Assembly (NCBI GenBank): GCA_948560485.1
Contig: CAOXUF010000134.1
Coordinates: forward strand, 1-6,346
Direction of reading: 5' to 3'
Source of the DNA: an uncultured Eubacterium sp.
GTDB lineage: Bacteria; Bacillota_A; Clostridia; Lachnospirales; Lachnospiraceae
DNA length: 6,346 nucleotides
The translations under genes were made by a program, and so were the position numbers. Positions 1 to 5,130 of the stretch are shown one piece after another. The notes below the pieces were generated by a model. It was not told where the DNA came from, made no database searches, and saw only the letters and a program-made list of their open reading frames with translations. The first letter of the stretch is position 1; every line of letters begins with the position of its first letter.

Positions 1-31
1 ACTGGAGTTCAGACGTGTGCTCTTCCGATCT
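1..31. other. Illumina TruSeq adapter remnant (non-biological)
   Basis: The first 31 bases match the Illumina TruSeq read-2 (index) adapter from its ACTGGAGTTC part to the terminal GCTCTTCCGATCT, after which genomic-looking AT-rich sequence begins. This is library sequence left at a contig end and belongs to no organism. Any reading frame running into it, such as the truncated gene at 32-94, ends artificially at base 32. Recognition is from memory of the adapter sequence; the match covers the whole stretch with no visible mismatch. Confidence 0.97.
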
Positions 32-94
32 TTCGTATTCAAAACCCAACTTATCCTTTACACAGATAATTCCTTCTGTTCTTACTTCTCTCAT
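32..94 (-). CDS. Partial unknown protein, N-terminal 21 residues, downstream of the HipA-like kinase
   Basis: An ATG at 92-94 opens a frame reading MREVRTEGIICVKDKLGFEY and one further residue before it runs into the adapter, so the C-terminal part is missing. The ribosome binding site is excellent: AAAGGAGG at 103-110, with GGAGG at 104-108 and a 9-base gap to the ATG. It lies inside the last codons of the kinase gene. The kinase stop (96-98) and this start are one base apart, so the two are almost certainly co-transcribed and translationally coupled. The visible residues look like a small soluble protein with beta-strand character; I do not recognise the family. The position suggests a partner of the kinase, possibly an antitoxin or regulator, but the sequence does not show that. 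The gene itself is well supported by start, ribosome binding site and spacing; its function is unknown. Confidence 0.72.
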
Positions 95-95
95 A

Positions 96-950
96 TCATC
101 TGCCTCCTTTCCACGTTGTATATGAATCTTTTATAATCATTTCATATCTATTTTTAATCATGTGCTTATAAAAATTTCTTTGTACATTTGACAGTAAATC
201 AACACCATCTACGATATCATATATCTTTTCAATATTAACTTTTTCATAAATATCTACTAGCGCTTCACAACATTCCTCAAACTCAAGACTACTGATAACT
301 TCATAATATGAACTTTTCTTTCCATGTAATTTAATCTGAGAAGTAGGAAATTGATACACTCGTCTTTTGGTTTCTTCTTCTGATTCAATAATATCCAGCA
401 TGTCTTTCTCATTCGTTAAATTTGGAAAAAGACATGAACCGTTATCAAACACCGGAGCCATGCGATACTGATTATTCTCCTTTACAAACCCCCAGTTGCC
501 ACCATGTCTGTCAAAATTTCCTAATAACGCATCTACAATATACATTTTCCAAAAAAATTCAATACTATACTCCACATCTGTTAATTTTGCATTGTCTTCT
601 AACATCTGTACGATATCCTCATAATCATACTGATACGTCTCTTTATCCTGATCCAGACTACTCTCTCCTACATCATTAAATGGAACAAATTGAACATTTT
701 CAGAAATAAAATCTTTACAGGCCACCACATGCTCTCCCTTATAAGTCCCCAGATATGTTTCCTGTACCTCAAAACCTAAATATTCAAATATATGGCATCC
801 CAGATATTCTGATATATGGTTATTTCTATTTCCAAAGGCTGTTTTCTTTTGAAATTTCAACATATATGGTACGCCTTTTATCTCTATTCCAATCTTTCTC
901 TCTGTTCCACCATAATACTTTCCACTAAGAGGATATCTTGAAAAATCCAT
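96..950 (-). CDS. Short HipA/CtkA-like serine/threonine kinase
   Basis: A 284-residue protein with the signature of the HipA-like kinase fold, in the compact form resembling Helicobacter CtkA. A Gly-rich loop lies near residues 9-16 (SGKYYGGT), a candidate ATP-binding Lys at K32 (YMLKFQKK), a candidate helix-C Glu at E48 (ISEYLG), the catalytic stretch LLGNFDRHGGNWGF at 142-155 with D147 and N152, and a metal-binding D169 in APVFDNGS. The D-x4-N spacing and the next Asp 22 residues on match HipA, where Asp309, Asn314 and Asp332 serve these roles. It lacks the N-terminal subdomain of full-length HipA (about 440 residues). The start at 948-950 is chosen because GGAGG (957-961) sits 6 bases upstream. 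An in-frame upstream ATG at 1077-1079 would place the promoter inside the gene and has no such site. No hipB-like DNA-binding gene is next to it. The abutting gene at 32-94 is the only candidate partner. A protein-kinase role is likely; the target, and whether it is a toxin, are unknown. Confidence 0.85.
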   Translation of the reverse strand: MDFSRYPLSGKYYGGTERKIGIEIKGVPYMLKFQKKTAFGNRNNHISEYLGCHIFEYLGFEVQETYLGTYKGEHVVACKDFISENVQFVPFNDVGESSLDQDKETYQYDYEDIVQMLEDNAKLTDVEYSIEFFWKMYIVDALLGNFDRHGGNWGFVKENNQYRMAPVFDNGSCLFPNLTNEKDMLDIIESEEETKRRVYQFPTSQIKLHGKKSSYYEVISSLEFEECCEALVDIYEKVNIEKIYDIVDGVDLLSNVQRNFYKHMIKNRYEMIIKDSYTTWKGGR

Positions 951-972
951 ATCATACCTCCAACTTATTTTC

Positions 973-1000
973 AGTATAACATATTTTAAAATTGTGTCAA
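973..1000 (-). promoter_or_regulatory. Sigma-A promoter of the HipA-like kinase operon
   Basis: On the minus strand a perfect -35 TTGACA (995-1000) is followed after 16 bases by TATACT (973-978), one mismatch from consensus. Transcription would start near 966, giving a leader of about 16 bases that contains the GGAGG site at 957-961. This supports the start codon at 948-950. The match is strong, though I have only sequence evidence. Confidence 0.75.
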
Positions 1001-1046
1001 TAGGGTGTATTCCGTTTATGAGACGATAATATTTTGTATTTAGATG

Positions 1047-1075
1047 ATGACTTTTTACATAAAAAGTGGTATAGT
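1047..1075 (+). promoter_or_regulatory. Extended -10 promoter of tRNA-Pro
   Basis: On the plus strand ATGACT (1047-1052, four of six consensus bases) lies 17 bases before TATAGT (1070-1075), preceded by TG at 1067-1068, an extended -10 motif. The predicted start near 1082 is about 7 bases before the tRNA. It stands back to back with the kinase promoter, so the intergenic region is divergent. Confidence 0.55.
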
Positions 1076-1088
1076 ACATATGGTTATA

Positions 1089-1162
1089 CGGTGCGTGGCT
1101 CAGTTTGGTAGAGCGCTGCGTTCGGGACGCAGAGGTCGCAGGTTCGAATCCTGTCGCACCGA
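1089..1162 (+). tRNA. tRNA-Pro, anticodon CGG
   Basis: A complete cloverleaf can be folded by eye. The acceptor arms CGGTGCG (1089-1095) and CGCACCG (1155-1161) pair along all seven positions, with A1162 as discriminator base. The D arm is GCTC/GAGC. The anticodon stem CTGCG/CGCAG encloses the 7-base loop TTCGGGA, with anticodon CGG at 1123-1125 and G at position 37, as expected for proline. The T arm is GCAGG/CCTGT around TTCGAAT and contains one G-T pair. CCA is not encoded, so the end must be added by the CCA-adding enzyme. It reads CCG codons. It is the only plus-strand gene, and a T-run follows at 1163-1168. Confidence 0.95.
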
Positions 1163-1216
1163 TTTTTTATTGTCTAAATTTATGACTTTCATATGCAACT
1201 CCCAAATAGCAAAAAG

Positions 1217-1263
1217 AAACCACTTTAGAATAAGTCTCAATTTAACTTTTTCTAAAGTGGTTT
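1217..1263. terminator. Bidirectional hairpin terminator between tRNA-Pro and the UPF0340 gene
   Basis: Perfect 14-bp inverted repeat: AAACCACTTTAGAA (1217-1230) and TTCTAAAGTGGTTT (1250-1263), with a 19-base loop. On the minus strand the stem is followed by a T-rich run (TTTCTTTTTG, read leftward from 1219), fitting Rho-independent termination of the UPF0340 gene, whose stop is 14 bases away. On the plus strand the tail is T-rich but interrupted, so termination of tRNA read-through is possible but weaker. The two flanking genes converge here. Confidence 0.8.
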
Positions 1264-1276
1264 AATATACTTTTTA

Positions 1277-1822
1277 TTACATTAATTTTTCACTATAGAC
1301 AGCTCTTTCTCCACCAATAAACTTTGGTCTCACTCTCGCAGCTAATACATTTGCCTCACCAATTTTATTGTTTTCTAACTTCACAGGTACAGCAACCTTT
1401 TTCATATGCATTCCAATCAATGTTCCACCAATATCAATCCCTGCATCGGCCTTGATTTCTTCAATAGAAACCGGATTACTAAATGTTTTATATGCTGTTG
1501 TTGCAAAAGAACCACCTGCCTTTGGCTGCGGCACTACATTTACAATATCAGAAAATGGTACCGCCTCTCTTTCGACAATAATCGCTCGGTTTAAATGTTC
1601 ACAACATTGTGCTGCCAAATAGATTCCTTTCTCATGCAACACTTTATATATTCCTTGAAATACTGCCTGCGCCGCTTCAAGATTGGAATTACTTCCGATT
1701 TTATCACCACAAATTTCACTGGAAGAACAACCTACAACTAAAATCTGCCCCCGGTTAAGTCCTGCTTTTTCTATAATTTCCTTTGTTACATTCTCTGCCT
1801 GTTTCGTCAATTCTGAATACAC
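1277..1822 (-). CDS. ywlG: UPF0340 / DUF436 family protein (YwlG-like)
   Basis: A 181-residue soluble protein recognised as the UPF0340 (DUF436, TIGR01440) family, typified by Bacillus subtilis YwlG of about the same length. Hallmarks visible here are VVGCSSSEI around C32-E36, the QCCEH block with C73, C74 and H76, KADAGIDIG at 124-132 followed by TLIGMHMKKVAVPV, and RPKFIGG at 165-171. The conserved Cys and His residues could suggest metal or thiol chemistry, but the biochemical function of the family is not established to my knowledge. Start choice: a GTG at 1829-1831 also opens the frame, but it forms part of the GAGGTG sequence that is the natural ribosome binding site (1829-1834). That site serves the next in-frame GTG at 1820-1822 with a 6-base gap, so I prefer this shorter form. 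It lies 59 bases downstream of the ECF gene with no terminator between, so the two are probably one operon. The symbol is by homology only. Confidence 0.9.
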   Translation of the reverse strand: MYSELTKQAENVTKEIIEKAGLNRGQILVVGCSSSEICGDKIGSNSNLEAAQAVFQGIYKVLHEKGIYLAAQCCEHLNRAIIVEREAVPFSDIVNVVPQPKAGGSFATTAYKTFSNPVSIEEIKADAGIDIGGTLIGMHMKKVAVPVKLENNKIGEANVLAARVRPKFIGGERAVYSEKLM

Positions 1823-1828
1823 AATATT

Positions 1829-1834
1829 CACCTC
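1829..1834 (-). promoter_or_regulatory. Ribosome binding site deciding the UPF0340 start
   Basis: GAGGTG on the minus strand, 6 bases upstream of the GTG at 1820-1822. The GTG inside this motif (1829-1831) is in the same reading frame, so automated gene calls tend to start three residues too early. Initiation at the inner GTG would have no Shine-Dalgarno sequence at a usable distance. Confidence 0.6.
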
Positions 1835-1881
1835 TATCTACATTTTTTATTCTGATTCATTCCAATACTAATAGTTTGTCC

Positions 1882-2412
1882 TTAAATATACTTTCTTATA
1901 AGTACTGTCACTCTTGCCCCTTCGAATATGCCAATTAAAATATATCCTAATACCAGACATGTTCCTGCCTGAATCAAATTGCTCACAACAGAGGGAACTG
2001 CACCAAGCCCATAACCTAATAATGTACTCTCGTATAAAAAATATCCAAACACCATAATCACTTCTGCTAAAACACCACTAATAGCATAGCCGATTATCTT
2101 ATGAACATTTGCTTTCCTGAGTAAATTAAAAACAACGTATGCTGCAACTGCCATCAGAAACTTAATCACAAAAGTCCCGGGTACATACATTCCATATCCT
2201 GCACTAAAATCTGATAATGCAGAACCGATTCCTGCTGCCAGACCACCATATATACCACCAATCATCCATGCACTTAGTAAAACTATCGTATCGCCGATGT
2301 TCACATATCCATTTGTTCCGACTGTAGGAATTCTGATAATATATGTTGCCACAAAAGCCATTGCTGCAAAAAGTGCAGTTAATACAATTTTTGTCACTTG
2401 ATTCGTCTTCAT
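1882..2412 (-). CDS. ECF transporter S component, ECF-ribofla_trS/DUF1393-type
   Basis: A 176-residue hydrophobic protein with about five or six membrane segments (roughly residues 7-26, 42-60, 78-98, 107-128 and 138-162). The pattern GYVNIGD (35-41), then a membrane stretch, GSALSDFSAGYGMYVPGTFVIK (63-84), is typical of the substrate-binding S component of energy-coupling-factor vitamin transporters, PF07155-type. Small residues in helix 1 (ALFAAMAFVA) fit the Ala-rich face that docks on the shared EcfT subunit. S components confer substrate specificity and work with an EcfA-EcfA'-EcfT module that is not in this window. The ATG at 2410-2412 has GGAGG at 2420-2424 with a 7-base gap. No vitamin riboswitch is visible in the short leader, so the substrate cannot be named. 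The next gene downstream, UPF0340, is probably co-transcribed. Confidence 0.87.
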   Translation of the reverse strand: MKTNQVTKIVLTALFAAMAFVATYIIRIPTVGTNGYVNIGDTIVLLSAWMIGGIYGGLAAGIGSALSDFSAGYGMYVPGTFVIKFLMAVAAYVVFNLLRKANVHKIIGYAISGVLAEVIMVFGYFLYESTLLGYGLGAVPSVVSNLIQAGTCLVLGYILIGIFEGARVTVLIRKYI

Positions 2413-2454
2413 AATAATACCTCCACCTCAAACTGTTATGATTATATCAGTATA

Positions 2455-2498
2455 TGGTATTATTAATATATTCAATTTGCGTCAATCTTATAATACCA
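2455..2498. repeat. Inverted repeat spanning the ECF-operon promoter region
   Basis: TGGTATTAT (2455-2463) and ATAATACCA (2490-2498) are perfect 9-base inverted arms separated by 26 bases. The right arm lies just upstream of the putative -35 and the left arm covers the putative -10. This geometry could be a pair of half-operators or a weak hairpin. There is no T-run on either side, so it is not a standard terminator for glpK. Confidence 0.4.
2457..2485 (-). promoter_or_regulatory. Possible promoter of the ECF-UPF0340 operon
   Basis: Minus strand TTGACG (2480-2485, five of six consensus bases) lies 17 bases before TAATAC (2457-2462), a poor -10 with three of six bases. A better -10 hexamer TATAAT occurs at 2441-2446, but no good -35 lies at the right distance. 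Some promoter is expected here because glpK ends at 2546, but which hexamers are used is uncertain. The -10 lies inside an inverted repeat annotated separately. Confidence 0.35.
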
Positions 2499-2545
2499 GT
2501 TTGTTTATACACACTGTACACTATGTAAAAACAAATAACATCACA

Positions 2546-4033
2546 TTACTCACTGTAAAGGATGGCGCATTTGATGGCTCTCTCCCAACCTTTCAGTTTT
2601 TCTCTCACTTCCCTATCACTCATTTGTGCAATAAATGTTTTATCTATCTGCATATTATTTCTAATGTCTTCTTTATCCCGCCAATATCCTGTTGCAAGTC
2701 CCGCTAAATATGCTGCTCCAAGTCCTGTCGTTTCAATGACCTTAGGACGCACAACCTTCTTGCCTGAAATATCTGATTGAAACTGCATGAGAAGATTGTT
2801 CGCACATGCACCGCCATCCACCTTAATTGTATGGATCTCTTCTCCCAAATCCTGTTCCATCGCTTTCACTACATCATAAGTCTGATATGCTAAGGACTCC
2901 AACGTCGCTCTAACAAAATGTTCACTGCTTGTCCCCCTTGTTATCCCTACTACCATACCTCTGGCATTCTGCTTCCAATACGGAGCTCCCATACCTGTAA
3001 ATGCCGGTACGACATAAACTCCATTACTATCTTTAACCTTTCCTGCAATCTTTTCACTTTCCGATGCATTCTCCACCAATCCCATTTGGTCGCGAAGCCA
3101 TTGAATCGCAGCACCGGCAACAAAAACACTTCCTTCTAAGGCATATTCCACTTCATCTGTAGATGCAGCAATTGTTGTAATTAAACCATGATTGGATGCC
3201 ACTGGCTGATTCCCCGTATTTACTAAAAGAAAACAGCCTGTTCCATATGTATTTTTTACATCCCCCTTATCAAAACAGCATTGCCCAAACAACGCTGCCT
3301 GCTGGTCTCCTGCCACACCACTGATTGGAATTTCAGCTCCTAAAACCTCCATATTTGTGTAACCAAAAACACCACTTGATGATGTGACTTGTGGTAGCAT
3401 AGACGCCGGTATATCCAATAATTCCAACAACTCTTCATCCCACTTTAATTCATGGATATTATAAATCATCGTTCTGCTTGCATTTGTATAATCTGTCGCA
3501 TGAATTATGCCTCCACTAAGTTTCCACATCAACCATGAATCTATGGTTCCAAACAACAGCTGTCCATTCTCTGCCTTTTCTCTTGCACCTTCTACATTGT
3601 CCAATATCCATTGAATTTTTGTTCCTGAAAAATACGCATCAGGAACCAATCCCGTCTTATGCTGTATCATCTGACTTAATCCATCTCTAATCAAATCATC
3701 AACAATATCTGCAGTTCTTCTGCACTGCCAGACAATCGCATTACAAACCGCTTTACCGGTATTCTTATCCCATACCACGGTAGTCTCTCTCTGATTTGTA
3801 ATACCAATCGTTTCAATATCCCCACCCGTAATTCCAGCTTCCTCTAAAACCGCTTTCATCGTCATAACCTGTGTATTCCAGATTTCCTCCGGATCATGTT
3901 CCACCCAGCCCGGCTTTGGAAATATCTGCTCAAACTCCTGATTCGCCTGACATATTATATTTCCACCTTTATCGAACAAAATGGTTCTCGAACTGGTAGT
4001 TCCCTGATCCAGTGCCATAATATATTTTCCCAT
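2546..4033 (-). CDS. glpK: Glycerol kinase
   Basis: A 495-residue cytoplasmic FGGY-family kinase, full length for GlpK, converting glycerol and ATP to glycerol 3-phosphate. Visible motifs: the N-terminal phosphate loop LDQGTTSSR (8-16), PGWVEHDP (41-48), the glycerol-binding pair R82-E83 in [13 protein letters not shown]134, catalytic D243 in [23 protein letters not shown] (261-270), MGAPYW (348-353) and the C-terminal FGGY signature [10 protein letters not shown] (406-415). The ATG at 4031-4033 has GGAGG at 4041-4045, 7 bases upstream. One oddity: at the position of the His that HPr phosphorylates in many low-GC Gram-positive GlpK proteins (E. faecalis His232), the sequence is TNMEVLG with E229. 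PTS activation by that route is therefore unlikely. No glpF, glpD or glpO lies nearby, so the gene appears monocistronic with its own promoter. The function is very secure. Confidence 0.97.
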   Translation of the reverse strand: MGKYIMALDQGTTSSRTILFDKGGNIICQANQEFEQIFPKPGWVEHDPEEIWNTQVMTMKAVLEEAGITGGDIETIGITNQRETTVVWDKNTGKAVCNAIVWQCRRTADIVDDLIRDGLSQMIQHKTGLVPDAYFSGTKIQWILDNVEGAREKAENGQLLFGTIDSWLMWKLSGGIIHATDYTNASRTMIYNIHELKWDEELLELLDIPASMLPQVTSSSGVFGYTNMEVLGAEIPISGVAGDQQAALFGQCCFDKGDVKNTYGTGCFLLVNTGNQPVASNHGLITTIAASTDEVEYALEGSVFVAGAAIQWLRDQMGLVENASESEKIAGKVKDSNGVYVVPAFTGMGAPYWKQNARGMVVGITRGTSSEHFVRATLESLAYQTYDVVKAMEQDLGEEIHTIKVDGGACANNLLMQFQSDISGKKVVRPKVIETTGLGAAYLAGLATGYWRDKEDIRNNMQIDKTFIAQMSDREVREKLKGWERAIKCAILYSE

Positions 4034-4052
4034 TTCTTATCCTCCGTACATT

Positions 4053-4076
4053 CAAACTAATATCTATTTTAGTTTG
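4053..4076. promoter_or_regulatory. 24-bp dyad, likely operator over the glpK promoter
   Basis: CAAACTAA (4053-4060) and TTAGTTTG (4069-4076) form a perfect 8-base inverted repeat with an 8-base centre. It covers the whole glpK -10 element and the predicted start point near 4059, the classic place for a repressor to block RNA polymerase. The regulator is not identifiable. It does not look like a CcpA cre, a Rex box or a CodY box, and no regulator gene is in the window. Confidence 0.6.
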
Positions 4077-4094
4077 TTTTACGTACTTTGGCAA
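4066..4094 (-). promoter_or_regulatory. Sigma-A promoter of glpK
   Basis: Minus strand TTGCCA (4089-4094) and TAAAAT (4066-4071), each one mismatch from consensus, are separated by the optimal 17 bases. The start would be near 4059, giving a leader of about 25 bases that carries the GGAGG site. This implies that glpK transcription begins downstream of the GC-rich element at 4114-4190. Confidence 0.72.
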
Positions 4095-4113
4095 TTTTTT
4101 TTATAACTAAGAT

Positions 4114-4190
4114 TTCACTTGCGAACTCTCTCTCGAGGCGTGGGCTCGTAAGTACCAATACATTTCCACGCCTCTGCGATTCTGCGGAGC
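4114..4190. repeat. GC-rich structured intergenic element of unknown nature
   Basis: A markedly GC-richer island in AT-rich intergenic DNA, between the glpK promoter and the spoIIQ terminator. Its core is a perfect 9-bp inverted repeat, GAGGCGTGG (4135-4143) and CCACGCCTC (4166-4174), with a 22-base loop. On one flank is TCTGCGATTCTGCGGAGC (4173-4190), with TCTGCG repeated. On the other is TTCACTTGCGAACTCTC (4114-4130), which matches 15 of 17 bases of the spoIID terminator region at 5141-5157. No open reading frame fits. It could be a dispersed intergenic repeat, a small RNA or a decayed mobile remnant; the sequence alone does not decide. Confidence 0.45.
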
Positions 4191-4196
4191 ATTTTT

Positions 4197-4232
4197 ATTT
4201 CACACAAATTGCAAAACAATTTCATATGAAAT
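4197..4232. repeat. Nested hairpin with 14-bp palindrome
   Basis: ATTTCATATGAAAT (4219-4232) is a perfect 14-base palindrome. The same stretch also folds as a longer hairpin: ATTTCA (4197-4202) pairs with TGAAAT (4227-4232), and AAATTG (4206-4211) pairs with CAATTT (4217-4222) around a CAAAA loop. It lies just beyond the spoIIQ terminator. There is no clear role; an AT-rich chance fold is possible. Confidence 0.3.
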
Positions 4233-4280
4233 AAAAAACCTGATAAGTTAAAGCAAAAACTTTAAATCTTATCAGGTTTT
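4233..4280 (-). terminator. Rho-independent terminator of spoIIQ
   Basis: AAAACCTGATAAG (4235-4247) and CTTATCAGGTTTT (4268-4280) give a 13-bp stem. It continues inward after a small bulge through TTAAAG/CTTTAA with a 6-base loop. On the minus strand it is followed by a run of six T (4233-4238). It is placed 14 bases after the TAG at 4294-4296, which fits the longer, uninterrupted spoIIQ frame. Confidence 0.85.
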
Positions 4281-4293
4281 ATCAAAATTTTAA

Positions 4294-4344
4294 CTAATCT
4301 TCATAATCAATAAATGATAATGGATCAATAGGCTTTCCATCTTA
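4294..4344 (-). pseudogene. spoIIQ: In-frame continuation of spoIIQ beyond a premature TAA
   Basis: Downstream of the TAA at 4342-4344 and in the same frame, 15 codons encode DGKPIDPLSFIDYED and end at TAG (4294-4296). M23/LytM domains commonly end with a strand such as FxxxKDGKPxDPxxxL, so this reads as the displaced natural C terminus. A single-base change from AAA or GAA to TAA would explain it. The terminator 14 bases further on suggests the original gene ended here. Full length would be 260 residues. Alternatives are an assembly or sequencing error, or stop read-through. Confidence 0.7.
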
Positions 4345-5076
4345 TGCTATTGCAAAATAAATATTATCACCTTCCTTAGAATAGTATCTAGTTGGTTTGT
4401 TCACATATGCTATTGTCTGTCCGGCTTCAACGAAATCTCCTGCTGCAACCTCAGGATTAATTACCTGTCCATATGTTGCAATATAACCGTTTCCAATCGC
4501 CTGATTTATACAGACACCCAATTCATCATCCTCACTCAATGTTGTAATAACACCATCTGCTGCTGCCTTGATTGCTGTACCCTGTGCGCTTTGAATTACA
4601 AGTCCCGGATTGCATCGATATTCATCTAAAGTAGAGTAATATACTGTATTATCCATATCATATGGCATAATGATATTTCCCTGAACCGGCCATAATAATT
4701 CACTTTTTTTGTTAAACTCCAATGCTTTAATCTGTGCTGCTGCCTCAGAAGATAAGCCATACATATATTCATCTTCCTTCGCATTTGACTCTGTGTTAGC
4801 TTCTACCACATCGTTGTTTGCTCCAACTACTTCTGTCTCTCCAGGTGTACTTCCCTGATATTCTTTGTCATCTGCTACTCTGTCACCCTCTGTTGTTGTC
4901 TCTTCTATTACCTTTTGTGCTGCTTCAACATTCTTTTCATTTGCAGTTGTTGCAGTATTTTGTGCCTCTTTTAAATTAACATCATTGCCTTTCTGTCCTA
5001 TAAAATATGTCCCCGTTGCTACGGCAGTTAATGCCACGACACAAACAATCACTGCTGCTATAAATTTTTTATCCAT
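4342..5076 (-). CDS. spoIIQ: SpoIIQ-like stage II sporulation protein, degenerate LytM (M23) domain, shortened by an in-frame stop
   Basis: A 244-residue membrane-anchored protein: one N-terminal transmembrane helix (about 5-26), a charged Glu/Thr-rich linker (30-125) and a LytM/M23-like domain (about 128-244). SpoIIQ is the forespore protein that joins SpoIIIAH across the two membranes during engulfment. The fold is seen in LLWPVQGNIIMPY (127-139), GTAIKAAADGVI (166-177), GNGYIATYG (195-203) and AAGDFVEAGQTIAYV (211-225). The zinc ligands of active M23 enzymes are absent: N156 and V160 stand where HxxxD is expected, and DNIYF replaces HLHF. The start at 5074-5076 is preferred because GAGGTG (5083-5088) lies 6 bases upstream. 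The frame stops at TAA (4342-4344), but the next 15 codons read DGKPIDPLSFIDYED to TAG (4294-4296), the usual C-terminal sequence of such domains. A nonsense change or base error is likely. The spoIID neighbour and a sigma-F-like promoter support the call. Confidence 0.83.
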   Translation of the reverse strand: MDKKFIAAVIVCVVALTAVATGTYFIGQKGNDVNLKEAQNTATTANEKNVEAAQKVIEETTTEGDRVADDKEYQGSTPGETEVVGANNDVVEANTESNAKEDEYMYGLSSEAAAQIKALEFNKKSELLWPVQGNIIMPYDMDNTVYYSTLDEYRCNPGLVIQSAQGTAIKAAADGVITTLSEDDELGVCINQAIGNGYIATYGQVINPEVAAGDFVEAGQTIAYVNKPTRYYSKEGDNIYFAIA

Positions 5077-5093
5077 ACTCATCACCTCAATGA

Positions 5094-5123
5094 TAGTATG
5101 ACCCACGTTTTACAGATTTATAC
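5094..5123 (-). promoter_or_regulatory. Candidate sigma-F (forespore) promoter of spoIIQ
   Basis: Minus strand GTATA (5119-5123), a 15-base spacer and GGTCATACTA (5094-5103) fit the sigma-F pattern GwATA-N15-GGnrAnAnTw at nearly every specified position. B. subtilis and C. difficile spoIIQ are sigma-F genes, so this agrees with the gene call. One difficulty is that the predicted start, near 5087-5089, falls at the edge of the GAGGTG ribosome binding site (5083-5088), leaving an unusually short leader. A weak sigma-A-like TATAAA at 5117-5122 is an alternative. Confidence 0.5.
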
Positions 5124-5130
5124 ACTTTAT

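Noticed and set aside
422..679. Plus-strand open frames opposite the kinase, and similar ones elsewhere (for example 1368-1622, 2562-2780, 2918-3139, 4865-5101)
   Set aside because: They are antisense to well-supported genes, have no recognisable motifs or ribosome binding sites, and show low-complexity compositions typical of shadow frames.
951..1079. 43-residue N-terminal extension of the kinase from an upstream ATG
   Set aside because: It would run through the strong TTGACA/TATACT promoter and into the tRNA promoter. It lacks a ribosome binding site, and the inner ATG at 948-950 has an ideal one.
1089..1162. tRNA-Pro as an integration site for a mobile island containing the kinase
   Set aside because: The kinase lies on the 5' side of the tRNA, whereas integration usually duplicates the 3' end. 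I see no repeated copy of the 3' end, no integrase and no other mobile gene.
1044..1265. Plus-strand frame across the tRNA
   Set aside because: It reads straight through a complete tRNA-Pro and a terminator hairpin, so it is not a protein gene.
2499..2545. Terminator directly after glpK around the ACACACTGTACACTATGT stretch
   Set aside because: The repeat is only partly symmetric, with mismatched pairs, and has no T-run on the minus strand. I cannot support it as a terminator.
4114..4190. Glycerol or other metabolite riboswitch for glpK
   Set aside because: A good promoter for glpK lies between this element and the gene, so the element would not be in the mRNA leader. Its folds match no riboswitch I know.
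5077..5106. Longer SpoIIQ start at 5104-5106
   Set aside because: It lies inside or next to the candidate promoter and has no Shine-Dalgarno. The ATG at 5074-5076 has GAGGTG at the right distance and is directly followed by the membrane helix.
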